A stretch of DNA of 55,204 nucleotides from contig JADCDI010000024.1 of the NCBI GenBank assembly GCA_020251025.1, positions 1-55,204 on the forward strand, read 5' to 3'. Under the pieces are notes generated by a model. The model searched no databases and had not been told where the DNA came from. It saw only the letters and a list, made by a program, of their open reading frames with translations. This DNA comes from Rhodobacter sp. Lineage in GTDB: Bacteria > Pseudomonadota > Alphaproteobacteria > Rhodobacterales > Rhodobacteraceae. The position numbers were made by a program, and so were the translations under genes. Shown here one piece after another: positions 17,425 through 26,323 of this stretch (the stretch's first letter is position 1; each line of letters starts with the position of its first letter).

Positions 17425-18667
17425 ACGGGGCGCGGAATGATGATCGGTGACGGTAAAGCGCGGGGCGGGATGCGGCGCTTCGGGGACGAAGGTGATGGCG
17501 GCATCCCGACCGGTCAGCGGCGCAAAGGCGTTGTGCGAAAAGCGCCCAGGCCGGTCTGCCTGCGGCGCCACGAAGGATGCAGGATGACCTGCCGTCATCC
17601 CAATCGCCCGGCCCCCCGGCGCGGCAGGGATGCGGCGGGTGATCTTTGGTGTCTTCAGATCATGGCCCTTCCACGGCGGCGGCGCTGGGATATTGCGGCC
17701 CGGGGCGGTGCCGTCCGCCCCCGGCGCACCGGCGCCAATCCGGTCGGACCCGCGCGTGAAAGCCATGTGTCCGTTCTCGCGAACGCCGAAGGACCGGCCC
17801 GCCGCGTCGGCCTGGCAGACCAGATCAGGGCGGCGCAGGCCGGCCCGCCGTCTGGCCGTGGCGGTGCCCGCCGTGATCGCCGGACCGTGCAGCACCTGCG
17901 CGACCGGTCCGGCAGGACACCAGAGTTCAGCGCCCGCGATGCGGAACGAAAGCAGGGCAACACCATCGGCACTTTGCGCGTTTTCCTCAAGACAGCTGAG
18001 TGTTGCGCGGAATATCCCATAGCCGGTGTGAACAGGGACGCGCATCGTCATCATGCCATCCGCATGGGTCCGGGTCAGCCCCACACCCTCAGTCCGGGGC
18101 CCCTTCGACGCCAGCGCGGTGCGACCGCAGAGGCCAAAGGAGAGGCCAAAGGGCACCCCCGCCCGGTTCCAGTGCCTGCCGAAATCGCTCTGTCCCTTGC
18201 GCAGCATGTTGCCCTTGGGGACCGGGCGGTTCCCGTTGTGATACGGCAGGCGGAACGGAAGTGCCGCCTGCAGCGCATCTGCCGCCCGCAGGTTGGACCG
18301 GAACAGGATGCAAATCTGGTCTTCGCCCGCGCGCAGTCCCGCCCAATCCGCCCGGAACCGGCGACAGGCATTGGCCGCCGAAGGCCCAGGGTAACCGTTC
18401 AGCGTGATCCTGGCCACCGTATCCGGCCTGTCCACCGCAATATCGGCGGCGGTGCCGTTATGGTCTGGCCATCCTGCTGCCACCCGGTCGCGCGCCGCCA
18501 CCCGGCGCAGGCCGTCTTCGCTGCGCCCCCGGCAGGGGTCGGGGATCATCCCGGCCTTGGGCCGGGCACTGATCGCGCCCCCCGGGCAGAGGGAAGGGGA
18601 TGCTCTGTGTGCCGCTTTCGTCCGGAAGCGGCCAAAGGCCGGAAAGATCGGTCATCGTCAAATCCAT
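17425..18667 (-). pseudogene. Decayed GH2 beta-mannosidase-like gene
   Basis: The ATG at 18667 gives MDLTMTDLSGLWPLPDESG, the start of a GH2 sugar-binding domain. After a frameshift the text continues with IPDPCRGRSEDGL, RADWAGLRAGEDQICILFRS, NGNRPVPKGNMLRKGQSDFG and AELWCPAGPVAQVLH, which correspond in order to beta-mannosidase segments (compare IPDPYRGRNE, ILFRSN, IPDGNMLRKPQCDFGWDWN, ELWWPAG). The catalytic barrel is deleted: the sequence jumps at about 17.6-17.7 kb to a typical C-terminal SFVAPQADRPGRFSHNAF stretch. Key residues are already altered (DFGRHWN for DFGWDWN). It overlaps the end of the malK remnant, as in an operon. Confidence 0.8.
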
Positions 18668-19640
18668 CGTTCGGTTGCGTCATCAAAGAACGATGCCGCA
18701 GACATGTCCACAGGCAGATGAACCTGCGTGCCCGGATTCAACTGCGGCTCCACCGGCAGGCGCACGGAAATCGGCCGATGGTCCACCCTCGGCCATACCC
18801 GACTGTCCGTGCCGGCCGGCGCATCGGCCCCCGCCACGGCGGGCAGGCTGCGCCCCGGGTCCGGGTCGTGGCGCAGGCCCCGGTGTTCGGGCCGCAGCCC
18901 CGGGATGGTCCTGGGCCGGTCCGGAACGGCCCGGCCTTTGTGCCCTGCAGGATCAGGGATGTGCGCACCGCCGCAGAAGGTACGGCCACAGTTGAGGGTG
19001 GCCCCCGGAAGGTTCACCGGCAAAACACCGGTGAACCCGGCGGCGCGCAGGTTCGCCGGGGGGTTATGGATCACGCGCGGCGCGTCCGGCTGCCGGATGA
19101 CCCCGCCGCGCATCGCCGCAATCCGGTTGGCAATCGTCAGCGTCTTGATCGGGTCATGGGTCACATGGACCCGGGCATCGTTCAGCCTGCTGTGCATCCG
19201 CCGGGTTTTCACCCGCCGCCCTGAACGCCGCCTGGCATATCCGGATCGGACAGGGGTTCGTCAAACAGGAACAGGTCCGCACCCCGCACCGGTGCCCGAC
19301 CGGTTGCCACGCGCCGGCGCTGCCCGCCGGACAGAACGCCCGGCGCGCTCTGGCAACGGCCCGATATGAGGGACCCCTGCCGCCCGTTCCGCCCGCCTGC
19401 CGACCCCCGGCCCCTGGCATCTGCTGCGCCCCAACGGCTCTGCCCGGGTCACGTTCCTGTCCCGTCCCGCGCCCGGGTCTGCCCGCCGGATATGTCCGCA
19501 AGCCCGGCGATGCGGGACAGCCGCGTTGATGTCCCGCAGCCCGCTGGCCCCCGAAGCCCGATGAAGGCGCGCGCTTCAACATCCACGTTCGGCGATTTCA
19601 GCACCGGGACGGCAGCGAAGTTCAGCGTCAGGTCACGGAC
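18658..19640 (-). pseudogene. Decayed MalK/UgpC-type ABC ATPase gene
   Basis: Pieces of a sugar-importer ATPase occur in order on the minus strand in several frames. A damaged Walker A GPAGCGTSTRLSRIAGL (Lys replaced by Thr) is at about 19.55 kb. The signature [18 protein letters not shown] and DLFLFDE follow at about 19.25-19.33 kb. YVTHD-like VHVTHDPIKTLTIANRIAAM, a PANLRAAGFTG region, GLRPEH and a C-terminal SFFDDATERWI ending come last. The mutated Walker A, frameshifts and a gap before LSGGQ mean it is dead. Its stop overlaps the GH2 remnant's ATG. Confidence 0.78.
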
Positions 19641-19661
19641 GGGCAGGGAATGCCTGCCGGA

Positions 19662-19862
19662 TCAGCCCTTGCCGGTGCCCGCTGTGATGCTGCGAACGAA
19701 CGGGTTGCCGGAGCGCGACCAGCTGATCAGCGGAACCCGCCCTGTCTGCAGGGTGGCCGCCATGGTGATGTTGTCTCCCAGGGGAATCGCATTTGGGGCT
19801 CTGATATCGCGGTTTCGATTGAATTGGAGTCTGCGTGGATGCTGAAAAAGTGCCGATCGCAT
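19662..19862 (-). pseudogene. C-terminal remnant of a MalG-type sugar permease
   Basis: The last residues before a stop codon at 19662 read NPFVRSITAGTGKG, close to the usual MalG/AraQ ending QRxFVRGLTAGAVKG. The preceding stretch NAIPLGDNITMAATLQTGRV is consistent with the final cytoplasmic/membrane region in a degraded state. Position supports it: directly upstream of the malK remnant, where a permease gene belongs. The evidence is short, so the call is moderate. Confidence 0.5.
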
Positions 19863-19904
19863 GGGTTGCCTGTACGGAAAGCGGGAAGTTCTTGCACCTG
19901 GGCG

Positions 19905-20760
19905 CCTTGCGCCCCTCGGCAGGGGCCATCACCCTTGGCCCAGCGCCACGCCGCGATCAGGACCGGCCGGGGGCCCAAAGCCTCCGGCCAGCGCCCGCCC
20001 CGCCCACGGCGGGCGCTTCTCGCCCGCCGGGTCGGGCGCTGGCCTCTGTGTCTCTTGGAACTGCCGGTCTACAGGGCACCGTCGCGCGCGGGCGGGGAAA
20101 CGCGATGCGTTTCCTGTTCCCGCCCAGACGAGCGACAGCACTTTCACCGCTTCAATGGCAGGGACCATCGCCCCCGCCACAGCGTCCCGCCGGGTCGGGC
20201 GCTGGCCTTTCGTTGTCTCCGGACCCGCCGGTCTACAGGGTACCTTCCTGCGCGGGCGTGGGAAACGCGCCGCGTTTCCTGTCCCCGCCCGGATGGGCGG
20301 TCCTGTCGATTCCAAAACACCAGGTTTCTCTGGCAGGGGCCATCGCGCCTGCCACAGTGTTACGGTGGCATCAGGACGGGCCGGGGGCCAAAGTCCCCGG
20401 CCAGCGCCCGCCCCGCCACCGGCGGGCGCTTCTCGCCCGCCGGGTCGGGCACTGGCCTCTGCTTGTCCCGGACGTCCCGATCTACAGGGCACCGTCCCGC
20501 ATGGGCGGGGAAACGCGGTGCGTTTCCCGTTCCCGCCCGAACAGGCGAAAGCAAAGCTTGTGCGCCAATGGCAGGGGCCATCGCCCCTGCCACAGCGTCC
20601 CGCCGGGATCAGGACCGGCCGGGGGCCAAAGCCCCCGGCCAGCCCCCGCCCGGTCGGGTGCTGGCCTCTGTCCCTCCCGGACCTGCCGGTCTGCAGGGCA
20701 CCATCCCGCGCGGGCGGGGGAAACGCACCGCGTTTCAGGGTCCGCCGGGAATGGCAGGCC
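19905..20760 (+). repeat. Structured GC-rich repeat cluster C (about four units)
   Basis: Four copies of the unit seen at 1-507, in the same orientation. The GGCAGGG-type hairpin starts near 19918, 20156, 20332 and 20569. The GGAAACGC / GCGTTTC hairpin appears near 20095 (loop GAT), 20260 (loop GCC), 20509 (loop GGT) and 20718 (loop ACC). The GCCGGGGGCCAAAG hairpin appears three times. Stems stay paired while loops vary. The second unit is shortened by a deletion joining the hairpin to the GGTCGGGCGCTGGCC arm. Confidence 0.82.
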
Positions 20761-20848
20761 GCATTTGCGACGGATCAGGATGGTCTGCCCGTCCGGCAAT
20801 CGGTGCGATTGTGTTTCCAGCACCCTGTCGGCCTGGCCGTAATCCGGA

Positions 20849-21676
20849 TCAGCTTCCGGCCGTTTCTGCCGCCGGACGGCCGCCACCCGTCGGGTCCGGC
20901 GGGGCAGCTTCCGGCGGGGGCAGTTTTGCCGCGCGCCCGGCAATATGGCCTTGCGCCTCTTCAACGCTCATCCCGTCGGGCACCTTCACGATGCGGCCGA
21001 ACTCGTCGTCGATCCAGGCCCCTTCCACGGCAAGCGATTCTTCCGCCGTGCGCACATGCACGCGTGCGCCGATATCGGCATTTTCGTACAGATGCAGCGC
21101 ATCCTGGTTGAACAGGCGGATGCAGCCGGCAGAGGTCGCCCGACCGATCGATGCAGGATCAATCGTGCCGTGAATGCGGAAATGGGTGTCACGCCCGCCG
21201 CGATACAGATACAGCGCCCGGGCACCCAGGGGGTTCTCAAGGCCACCCGGCAGGCCGGCGGCATATTGGGCATAGGTTTCGGGCTGGGTGCGGATCATGT
21301 TGGCCGTCGGCTGCCAGGACGGCCATTCCTGTTTGCGTCCCACAACCCCGGTCCCGCGGAACGAAAGCCCCTCGCGGCCCACGGCAATGGCATAGCGGGT
21401 GGCCGTGCCGCCCTCGTGCACGTGGTACAGGCGCCGCGCATAGGTATCGACCACGATCGAGCCGGGTTCATCCGGCCCCGGATAGGGCACTTCGGCGCGG
21501 ATGTTGGTAGAGATCAGGTATTCCAGCGGCACCGGCGGAATGAAGATATCGCCATCCTGAATGCCGGGGTACATCGGATGTTCGCGCTGCACCGTGTCGG
21601 CGGACGGAGAAGGGCCGCAGGCGGCCGGCAGGGCAAGGATCAAGATCAGGGCAAGACGTCTGACAAACAGAATCAC
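20849..21676 (-). CDS. L,D-transpeptidase (YkuD) lipoprotein
   Basis: A 275-residue periplasmic enzyme that forms or exchanges 3-3 peptidoglycan cross-links or attaches proteins to the wall. The YkuD signature is complete: RIHGTIDPASIG then SAGCIRL, with the catalytic Cys. I start it at GTG 21676 because this gives a lipoprotein signal, ILFVRRLALILILALPAAC, with a lipobox ending in Cys; a TTG start at 21766 would put about 30 extra residues before it. The C-terminal 40 residues are proline/alanine-rich. It stands alone between repeat cluster C and an M24 remnant. Confidence 0.88.
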   Translation of the reverse strand: MILFVRRLALILILALPAACGPSPSADTVQREHPMYPGIQDGDIFIPPVPLEYLISTNIRAEVPYPGPDEPGSIVVDTYARRLYHVHEGGTATRYAIAVGREGLSFRGTGVVGRKQEWPSWQPTANMIRTQPETYAQYAAGLPGGLENPLGARALYLYRGGRDTHFRIHGTIDPASIGRATSAGCIRLFNQDALHLYENADIGARVHVRTAEESLAVEGAWIDDEFGRIVKVPDGMSVEEAQGHIAGRAAKLPPPEAAPPDPTGGGRPAAETAGS

Positions 21677-21768
21677 GTGCGTCTCAATCTTTTCGCTGAC
21701 GGCAGACAGCGCAGAACGGCCACGCAACCCCTCCAAGGTCAAGTGTTTCCTTGGCGATAAAGGCAAAA

Positions 21769-21796
21769 GACCCCGGGGCCAGTGCCGCCGGGGTCA
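21769..21796 (-). terminator. Rho-independent-like terminator
   Basis: GACCCCGG and CCGGGGTC form an 8-bp stem around an 11-base spacer. On the minus strand the stem is followed by TTTTGCCTTTAT. It would end transcripts coming from the M24 remnant and shield the L,D-transpeptidase gene. Confidence 0.6.
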
Positions 21797-21875
21797 TTCT
21801 TGTGCGGCGATCCGTTCCGGTGGCCCGCCTGCACCGGGCATACGGACCCGCATCGCTGCCGGTCCGCCGGCCCCT

Positions 21876-22170
21876 TCAGCCGACCACGTTGAACCCCGGG
21901 CCACAGGGATAAACGGTCAGGTTTTCAGTGCCACCCCAAGTCACAAGGAAGATGTCACGCCTGCGGCAGCCGCCCGCGCCCGGCTGGCCTTCGGGGATGG
22001 TCAGCAAAGGCTCCATGCTGGTGACCAGGCCCGGCTCCGTCACCGCATCGATGTCCCCGCGCAGATCCAGCCCGGCCTCGGGGCCATGCCTGTGGCTCGG
22101 GATGCGAGGATGCCGAAGGAATGGCCATAGCCGCATCCAAAGGGGCGGCACGCGGCGGAACCCCGAAAGG
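21876..22170 (-). pseudogene. C-terminal remnant of an M24 (creatinase/aminopeptidase P-like) gene
   Basis: Residues GCGYGHSFGIL appear in one frame (about 22.14 kb); after a frameshift the text continues GLDLRGDIDAVTEPGLVTSMEPLLTIPEG, PGAGGCRRRDIFLVT and a TVYPCGPGFNVVG end. These match the last third of M24 Xaa-Pro/creatinase-type peptidases, including the SMEP ligand Glu. The GHGLG His is replaced or shifted, and the N-terminal two thirds are missing. The surrounding 21677-22402 stretch has no intact gene; the remnant is its only recognisable content apart from the terminator. Confidence 0.7.
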
Positions 22171-22402
22171 TCCCGCCATATGGGACGACAGGCGGATCAT
22201 TCCGCCGGGCAGCGGGCCCGGCGGCCCTGTGGCGACGCCGCCCCCACGCCCGGCGCGCGACCATCCCGCGCGGGGCACGGCTTTGCAGGGGGCGGCAACC
22301 AGCCGCCCCGGGGCGCGGGCTGCGGAAACTGTTATCGGCACAGCACTTGCACCACGCCGCCGCGCCCCCATCTTGGCCACAGCAACAAGGATGGAGAAGC
22401 CG

Positions 22403-22738
22403 ATGCGCTGCCCTGTGGACAATGAAACCCTGGTCATGGCCGACCGTGGCGGGGTCGAGATTGACTATTGCCCGAAATGCCGGGGCGTCTGGCTGGACAG
22501 GGGGGAGCTGGACAAGATCATCGAACGGTCGCTGGGTGCGGCCCCCGAAGCTGCCCCTGCCCGGCCCGCAGCGGCCCCCCAGCCCGCGCCGCCGCCTGTC
22601 TATCAGCAGCCGCCGCAGCAGCCCTGGCCACAGCAGGGCCGCCCCTATGGCAAGCATGACGATGATGACGACGACTACCGTCGCGGCTACAGGAAGAAGC
22701 GGCGCGAAAGCTTTCTGGGCGAGTTGTTCGACTTCTGA
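22403..22738 (+). CDS. TFIIB-type zinc-ribbon protein
   Basis: A 111-residue protein starting MRCPVDNETL. Its zf-TFIIB domain contains IDYCPKCRGVWLDRGELDKI. The first knuckle has only one Cys (CPVD), a variant common in this family. A proline/glutamine/alanine linker and an Asp-rich then basic tail (KHDDDDDDYRRGYRKKRR) follow. Its function is not known; such proteins are small soluble zinc-binding proteins. I prefer ATG 22403 because the sequence AAGGATGGAGAAGCCG upstream supplies a ribosome-binding site; ATG 22391 is possible. An HTH gene follows 48 bp later. Confidence 0.8.
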   Translation: MRCPVDNETLVMADRGGVEIDYCPKCRGVWLDRGELDKIIERSLGAAPEAAPARPAAAPQPAPPPVYQQPPQQPWPQQGRPYGKHDDDDDDYRRGYRKKRRESFLGELFDF

Positions 22739-22785
22739 CCTGCGCAGGCCCGCCGCCCGGATCATTGGGGATATCCGCCGTGTCC

Positions 22786-23307
22786 ATGACCGACATCCCG
22801 GCGACGGAAAGCCATATCGTGACCGACGACCCCTTGGACCCGGCCGGCGCAGACCTGCGGCAAAGGCGTGCCGTGCCGGTCCAGGAAGCGTTCCAGCGCA
22901 ATTATGCGCGGGTGCAGTACCATTATGTGCAGTTTCTGACGGAACACCTTGCGGACTGTGCCCGGGCGTTTTCGGGCGACCTGACCAAGGTTCTGGTGCT
23001 GGCCGTTCTGGGCCAGAGACACATCGAGGCGCAGACCCCGGCGCAAAAGGACAGGGCTTCGGGCGCGTCCGGCGCGATGTCTGCCTCCCGCATCGCGGAT
23101 GTCACCGGGCTGTCCAGGGAAACGGTCCGCCGCAAGCTTGGGGCCCTGTCTGATCTGGGATGGGTCGAACAGGGGGCCGACAGACGGTGGCGCATTGTGG
23201 TGGTGGACGGGGCATCAACCGTGCGCCACGATCTGAGGGACCTTGACACGCGCGGATTGCAGCGCCTGGCGCGTCTTTACTGCGCCCTGTCGCCATTGTC
23301 GGACTGA
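22786..23307 (+). CDS. Winged-helix (MarR/HTH-like) regulator
   Basis: A 173-residue protein. Its N-terminal half is helical with an ATP-independent, dimerisation-like stretch (YHYVQFLTEHLADCARAF). The C-terminal half holds a winged helix with ASRIADVTGLSRETVRRKLG as helix-turn-helix and DLGWVEQ entering the wing. I do not recognise an effector domain. The start is uncertain: ATG 22786, or GTG 22780 or TTG 22765 in frame. It may form an operon with the zinc-ribbon gene, and could control the outer-membrane protein gene downstream, but that is conjecture. Confidence 0.7.
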   Translation: MTDIPATESHIVTDDPLDPAGADLRQRRAVPVQEAFQRNYARVQYHYVQFLTEHLADCARAFSGDLTKVLVLAVLGQRHIEAQTPAQKDRASGASGAMSASRIADVTGLSRETVRRKLGALSDLGWVEQGADRRWRIVVVDGASTVRHDLRDLDTRGLQRLARLYCALSPLSD

Positions 23308-23327
23308 CTGCCCATTTTGGGCAGTCC
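23307..23327. promoter_or_regulatory. Inverted repeat downstream of the HTH gene
   Basis: GACTGCCC and GGGCAGTC form a perfect 8-bp palindrome around ATTTT, beginning at the stop codon of the winged-helix gene. There is no T-run after it, so it could be a weak terminator or an operator upstream of the outer-membrane protein gene. Confidence 0.4.
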
Positions 23328-23411
23328 TGCGGCGCAGCACCTGATTTCCGCTTGCGGTTCCCCGGTACGCGCCCATACCGTGGACGGGTGCAGCTGTCAG
23401 GATGACCCGCA

Positions 23412-25169
23412 ATGCGATCACAGTTCATCGCCCTTCGGCCAGGGCCGGTGCTGCTTTGGCTGGCCCTTGGTCTGGCAGGGCTGATGCTTTTGCACGGCGC
23501 ACCCGCGCGGGCCCAGGGCGCGGGACTTGCCGATCCCTTCAACAATGCGCAGATCGAAACCGTCTCGATCCGCCTGGCCAATCCCGGCCCCGACGCGGGT
23601 CTGAATGACCGCATCACAGACACCGTGCGGCGCGCGCTGTCTTTCTTTCCCGGAACGCTGTTCTCACAGGACCGGGCCGCCTTTGCCATCGGCAGGGCGC
23701 TGCGCAATCCGGATGTGGCGGACATCACCTATGACCTGGGCTTTGGCCGGGCCGGCGGGCTTGATGTGCAGGTGACGGTCACGCTTGCCACGGCCGGGCA
23801 GACCGGCACGGGGCGCGGCTACGCGATCACCGGCAACCCGAAGGATTTTCCGCTGATCTATGACCGCAACGGCACGGTCCTGCGGTTCAAGCTGGATGCG
23901 CTGGGGCTGTATTATGCCAACAGGAATGCCTGGTACGGCGACCCGCAGGCGATGCTGGCGGGAAACCCGCTGGTTCGGGGCAATCCGGCAGGCAAGGCCT
24001 ATGAAGGCTGGGTCGAAGGGCTGGTGACGCTGGGCGCATCGGGCATCACGCCCATCACCGGGCAGCTTTATGCATACGGCGCAGTCAGCCTGATGACCAC
24101 GGGGTCCAAGGGGCAGGAACTGTTCACCGACCTGACCCGCAGCTACACGGCCGTTGAAGACGCCTACATCGGCATCGTCGGCGGGCGCACATCGGCCAGC
24201 GGCAACAGGCTGGCCTTCAACCTGTCCGCCGGGCGGCAGCGGTTCACGCTGGCCAATGCCCTGCTGATTGCCAATACCGCCGCCAATGGCGATGAACGTG
24301 CCGCCCTTCAGGCCAATGCCCGCTGGGCGTCAGACCTGCTGGCGCTTGGACAGGTTTCCTACAACACGACGAAGCTTGAGGTGTTCTATGTCGACCCGGA
24401 TGAGTTGCCGGTCATCGACACCAATACCCGCATCGGCGGCATCAACATAGAAACCACGCCGGCACCGGGCCTGATGCTGGCAGGAAGCTATCTGACGTCA
24501 CCGCAATCGGGCTATTCCTATTTCGGGCCGACAGGCAGCGTGATCGGCACGCGCAAAGGGCTGGAGACGGTCGATCTGCGCTTCACCTGGGCGGCACCGG
24601 GAAATGTTCCCGGCCCCTTCTTTGGCGGCGAGATCGCCCGGCAGACCAACCGCAACTTCAGCATGGATGCCCGTGCCGCCTATGTCGAGGCCGGCTACAC
24701 CTTTGCCGATACGGCCTGGACGCCGTCGGTCGGCTACCGGCTGAGCTATTTTTCGGGCGATGACCCTGCGACGGCGACCTACGAACGGTGGGACCCGCTG
24801 CTGTCGGGCGGCAATGGCGAACAATGGGTCCAGGGATCGAACCATTTCAAGGTGGTGCAGGACAGCAACGTCATCGCGCACCGCCTTCAGGCCCGGATGC
24901 GCCCGTCGCCGAAGATCGAGATCGTACCCCAGCTTTGGGCCTTTTACGCCGACAGCCTGAACAACATCGGCGGCAATCCGGCGCTGACCTTTCTGGGCGA
25001 CAGCGAGTACGGCTATGAAGCCAATGTCACCTTGAAATGGTTCGCCAGCCGCAACCTTTATGTGCACGGGATGGTCGCCTACACCGTCCCGGGCGAGGCG
25101 GTGGACCTGGCGCTGAAGGATCCGCGCGACTGGTTCAGCCTGATGTTCTTTCTGCGCTACGCCTTCTGA
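23412..25169 (+). CDS. Alginate-export-type outer-membrane beta-barrel protein
   Basis: A 585-residue protein with a signal peptide ending near APARAQG. The mature part is rich in alternating aromatic/hydrophobic strands and ends in an aromatic residue (FFLRYAF), as beta barrels do. Features of the alginate_exp domain are RLQARMRPSPKIEIVPQLW, the FGGEIARQTNRNFSMDARA block and a GYRLSYFSGDDP loop. Such proteins form selective channels for carbohydrate or aromatic substrates; no alginate gene is nearby, so the specificity is unknown. The Tat-type SDR follows 41 bp later and is probably co-transcribed. Confidence 0.8.
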   Translation: MRSQFIALRPGPVLLWLALGLAGLMLLHGAPARAQGAGLADPFNNAQIETVSIRLANPGPDAGLNDRITDTVRRALSFFPGTLFSQDRAAFAIGRALRNPDVADITYDLGFGRAGGLDVQVTVTLATAGQTGTGRGYAITGNPKDFPLIYDRNGTVLRFKLDALGLYYANRNAWYGDPQAMLAGNPLVRGNPAGKAYEGWVEGLVTLGASGITPITGQLYAYGAVSLMTTGSKGQELFTDLTRSYTAVEDAYIGIVGGRTSASGNRLAFNLSAGRQRFTLANALLIANTAANGDERAALQANARWASDLLALGQVSYNTTKLEVFYVDPDELPVIDTNTRIGGINIETTPAPGLMLAGSYLTSPQSGYSYFGPTGSVIGTRKGLETVDLRFTWAAPGNVPGPFFGGEIARQTNRNFSMDARAAYVEAGYTFADTAWTPSVGYRLSYFSGDDPATATYERWDPLLSGGNGEQWVQGSNHFKVVQDSNVIAHRLQARMRPSPKIEIVPQLWAFYADSLNNIGGNPALTFLGDSEYGYEANVTLKWFASRNLYVHGMVAYTVPGEAVDLALKDPRDWFSLMFFLRYAF

Positions 25170-25210
25170 TACCCATACCCGGCCCCAGTCCCAGCAAGAG
25201 GAAAACGACC

Positions 25211-26260
25211 ATGGACAGACGTGATGCCCTTAAGACACTTGGCCTTGCCGCAGCCGGCAGTGTGGCGGCAACTGCCGCCGCATCCGGGACCGAGACACAA
25301 ACGCCTGTGGCGTCTCCCGCAGTTTTCGCCACGCCGCGCGATCCTGCAGACCCGCTGGATCCTTTCCTGACCAATGTCGTGGCGATCCCTGATGATTTCT
25401 TCATACCGGGCCGCTTTGCCGGCAAGACGGTGATCGTCACAGGCTGCGCCCGTGGCATGGGGCGGATGGCAACCCTGCGGCTGGCCCGTGAAGGGGCCAA
25501 TGTGGTGGGCGTGGACTGGCTGCAGGACGAAGGTGCCGCCGTGATCGCCCAGGTTCTGGCCGAAGGCGGCAAAGCCGAATTCGTCTATGGCGACGTGTCC
25601 GACAGCGCGGTGTGCGACACCATGGTCAAAACAGCGGTGGACCGCTTTGGCGGGCTTGACTGCGCCCTGAACAACGCGGGCGTGATGGATGCAATCTTCC
25701 CCGGCGATCCGGTGGATTACGCAAACCAGAAAGACCTGGCGATGGCCCGCATCGATGAGGCAAGCGATGCCTACTGGGATGTGGTCATGCGCGTGAACGT
25801 GACCGGCGTGTTCAAGTGCATGCGCAGCCAACTGCGCCAGATGCTGGCGCAGAAACGCGGCGGCAGTATCGTCAACGTGGCGTCGGTTGCAGGGCTGCGG
25901 GGTTTTGGCGGAACACCGTCCTATGTGGCCAGCAAGCACGCCGTGAACGGGCTGACCAAGAACGCGGCGATCGATTATGCCCCCTATGGCATCCGGGTGA
26001 ATTCGGTGTGCATGGCAAACACCGCAACCCCGATGGTCGAACGCGCCATGACCCTGATCCGCCAGCGCGCCGCCATTACCGGCAAGCCGCCCGGCATCGC
26101 CCTGGTAAAGACCAAAAGCCTGCTGCAATGGTCCGATCAGAATTCCCGCGATTCGACCCCGGCAGAGCAGGTTGCGGTGATGCTGTTTCTGCTGTCGCCA
26201 GAGTCGTCGAACCTGACAGGCGCGAATTACGCAACCGATGGCGGCTTCACGACCTACTGA
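25211..26260 (+). CDS. SDR-family oxidoreductase with Tat-like leader
   Basis: A 349-residue short-chain dehydrogenase. It has a twin-arginine-type N-terminus, MDRRDALKTLGLAAAGSVAA, followed by an alanine-rich spacer. The Rossmann motif is TGCARGMG, the NNAG motif is LNNAGVMD, and catalytic Ser and YxxxK are in SVAGLRGFGGTPSYVASK. The C-terminus (LTGANYATDGGFTTY) is standard. SDRs are normally cytosolic, so an exported one is unusual. The ribosome-binding site AGAGGAAAACGACC supports the ATG at 25211. Its pairing with the outer-membrane channel suggests a shared substrate, but none is identified. Confidence 0.85.
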   Translation: MDRRDALKTLGLAAAGSVAATAAASGTETQTPVASPAVFATPRDPADPLDPFLTNVVAIPDDFFIPGRFAGKTVIVTGCARGMGRMATLRLAREGANVVGVDWLQDEGAAVIAQVLAEGGKAEFVYGDVSDSAVCDTMVKTAVDRFGGLDCALNNAGVMDAIFPGDPVDYANQKDLAMARIDEASDAYWDVVMRVNVTGVFKCMRSQLRQMLAQKRGGSIVNVASVAGLRGFGGTPSYVASKHAVNGLTKNAAIDYAPYGIRVNSVCMANTATPMVERAMTLIRQRAAITGKPPGIALVKTKSLLQWSDQNSRDSTPAEQVAVMLFLLSPESSNLTGANYATDGGFTTY

Positions 26261-26323
26261 TCCCGGCCGGGGCAACGCGGGGTTTCAGGGTGCCGCCACC
26301 CTGTCACGCCTTTCCGGGCTGCA

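Noticed and set aside
18658-19640. Sequencing error as the reason for the broken malK
   Set aside because: Besides frameshifts it has a mutated Walker A lysine, an internal gap and many substitutions, and its operon neighbours are broken as well.
19650-21173. A 507-codon plus-strand frame across repeat cluster C
   Set aside because: The translation repeats with the DNA unit and runs antisense into the L,D-transpeptidase gene; no motif is found.
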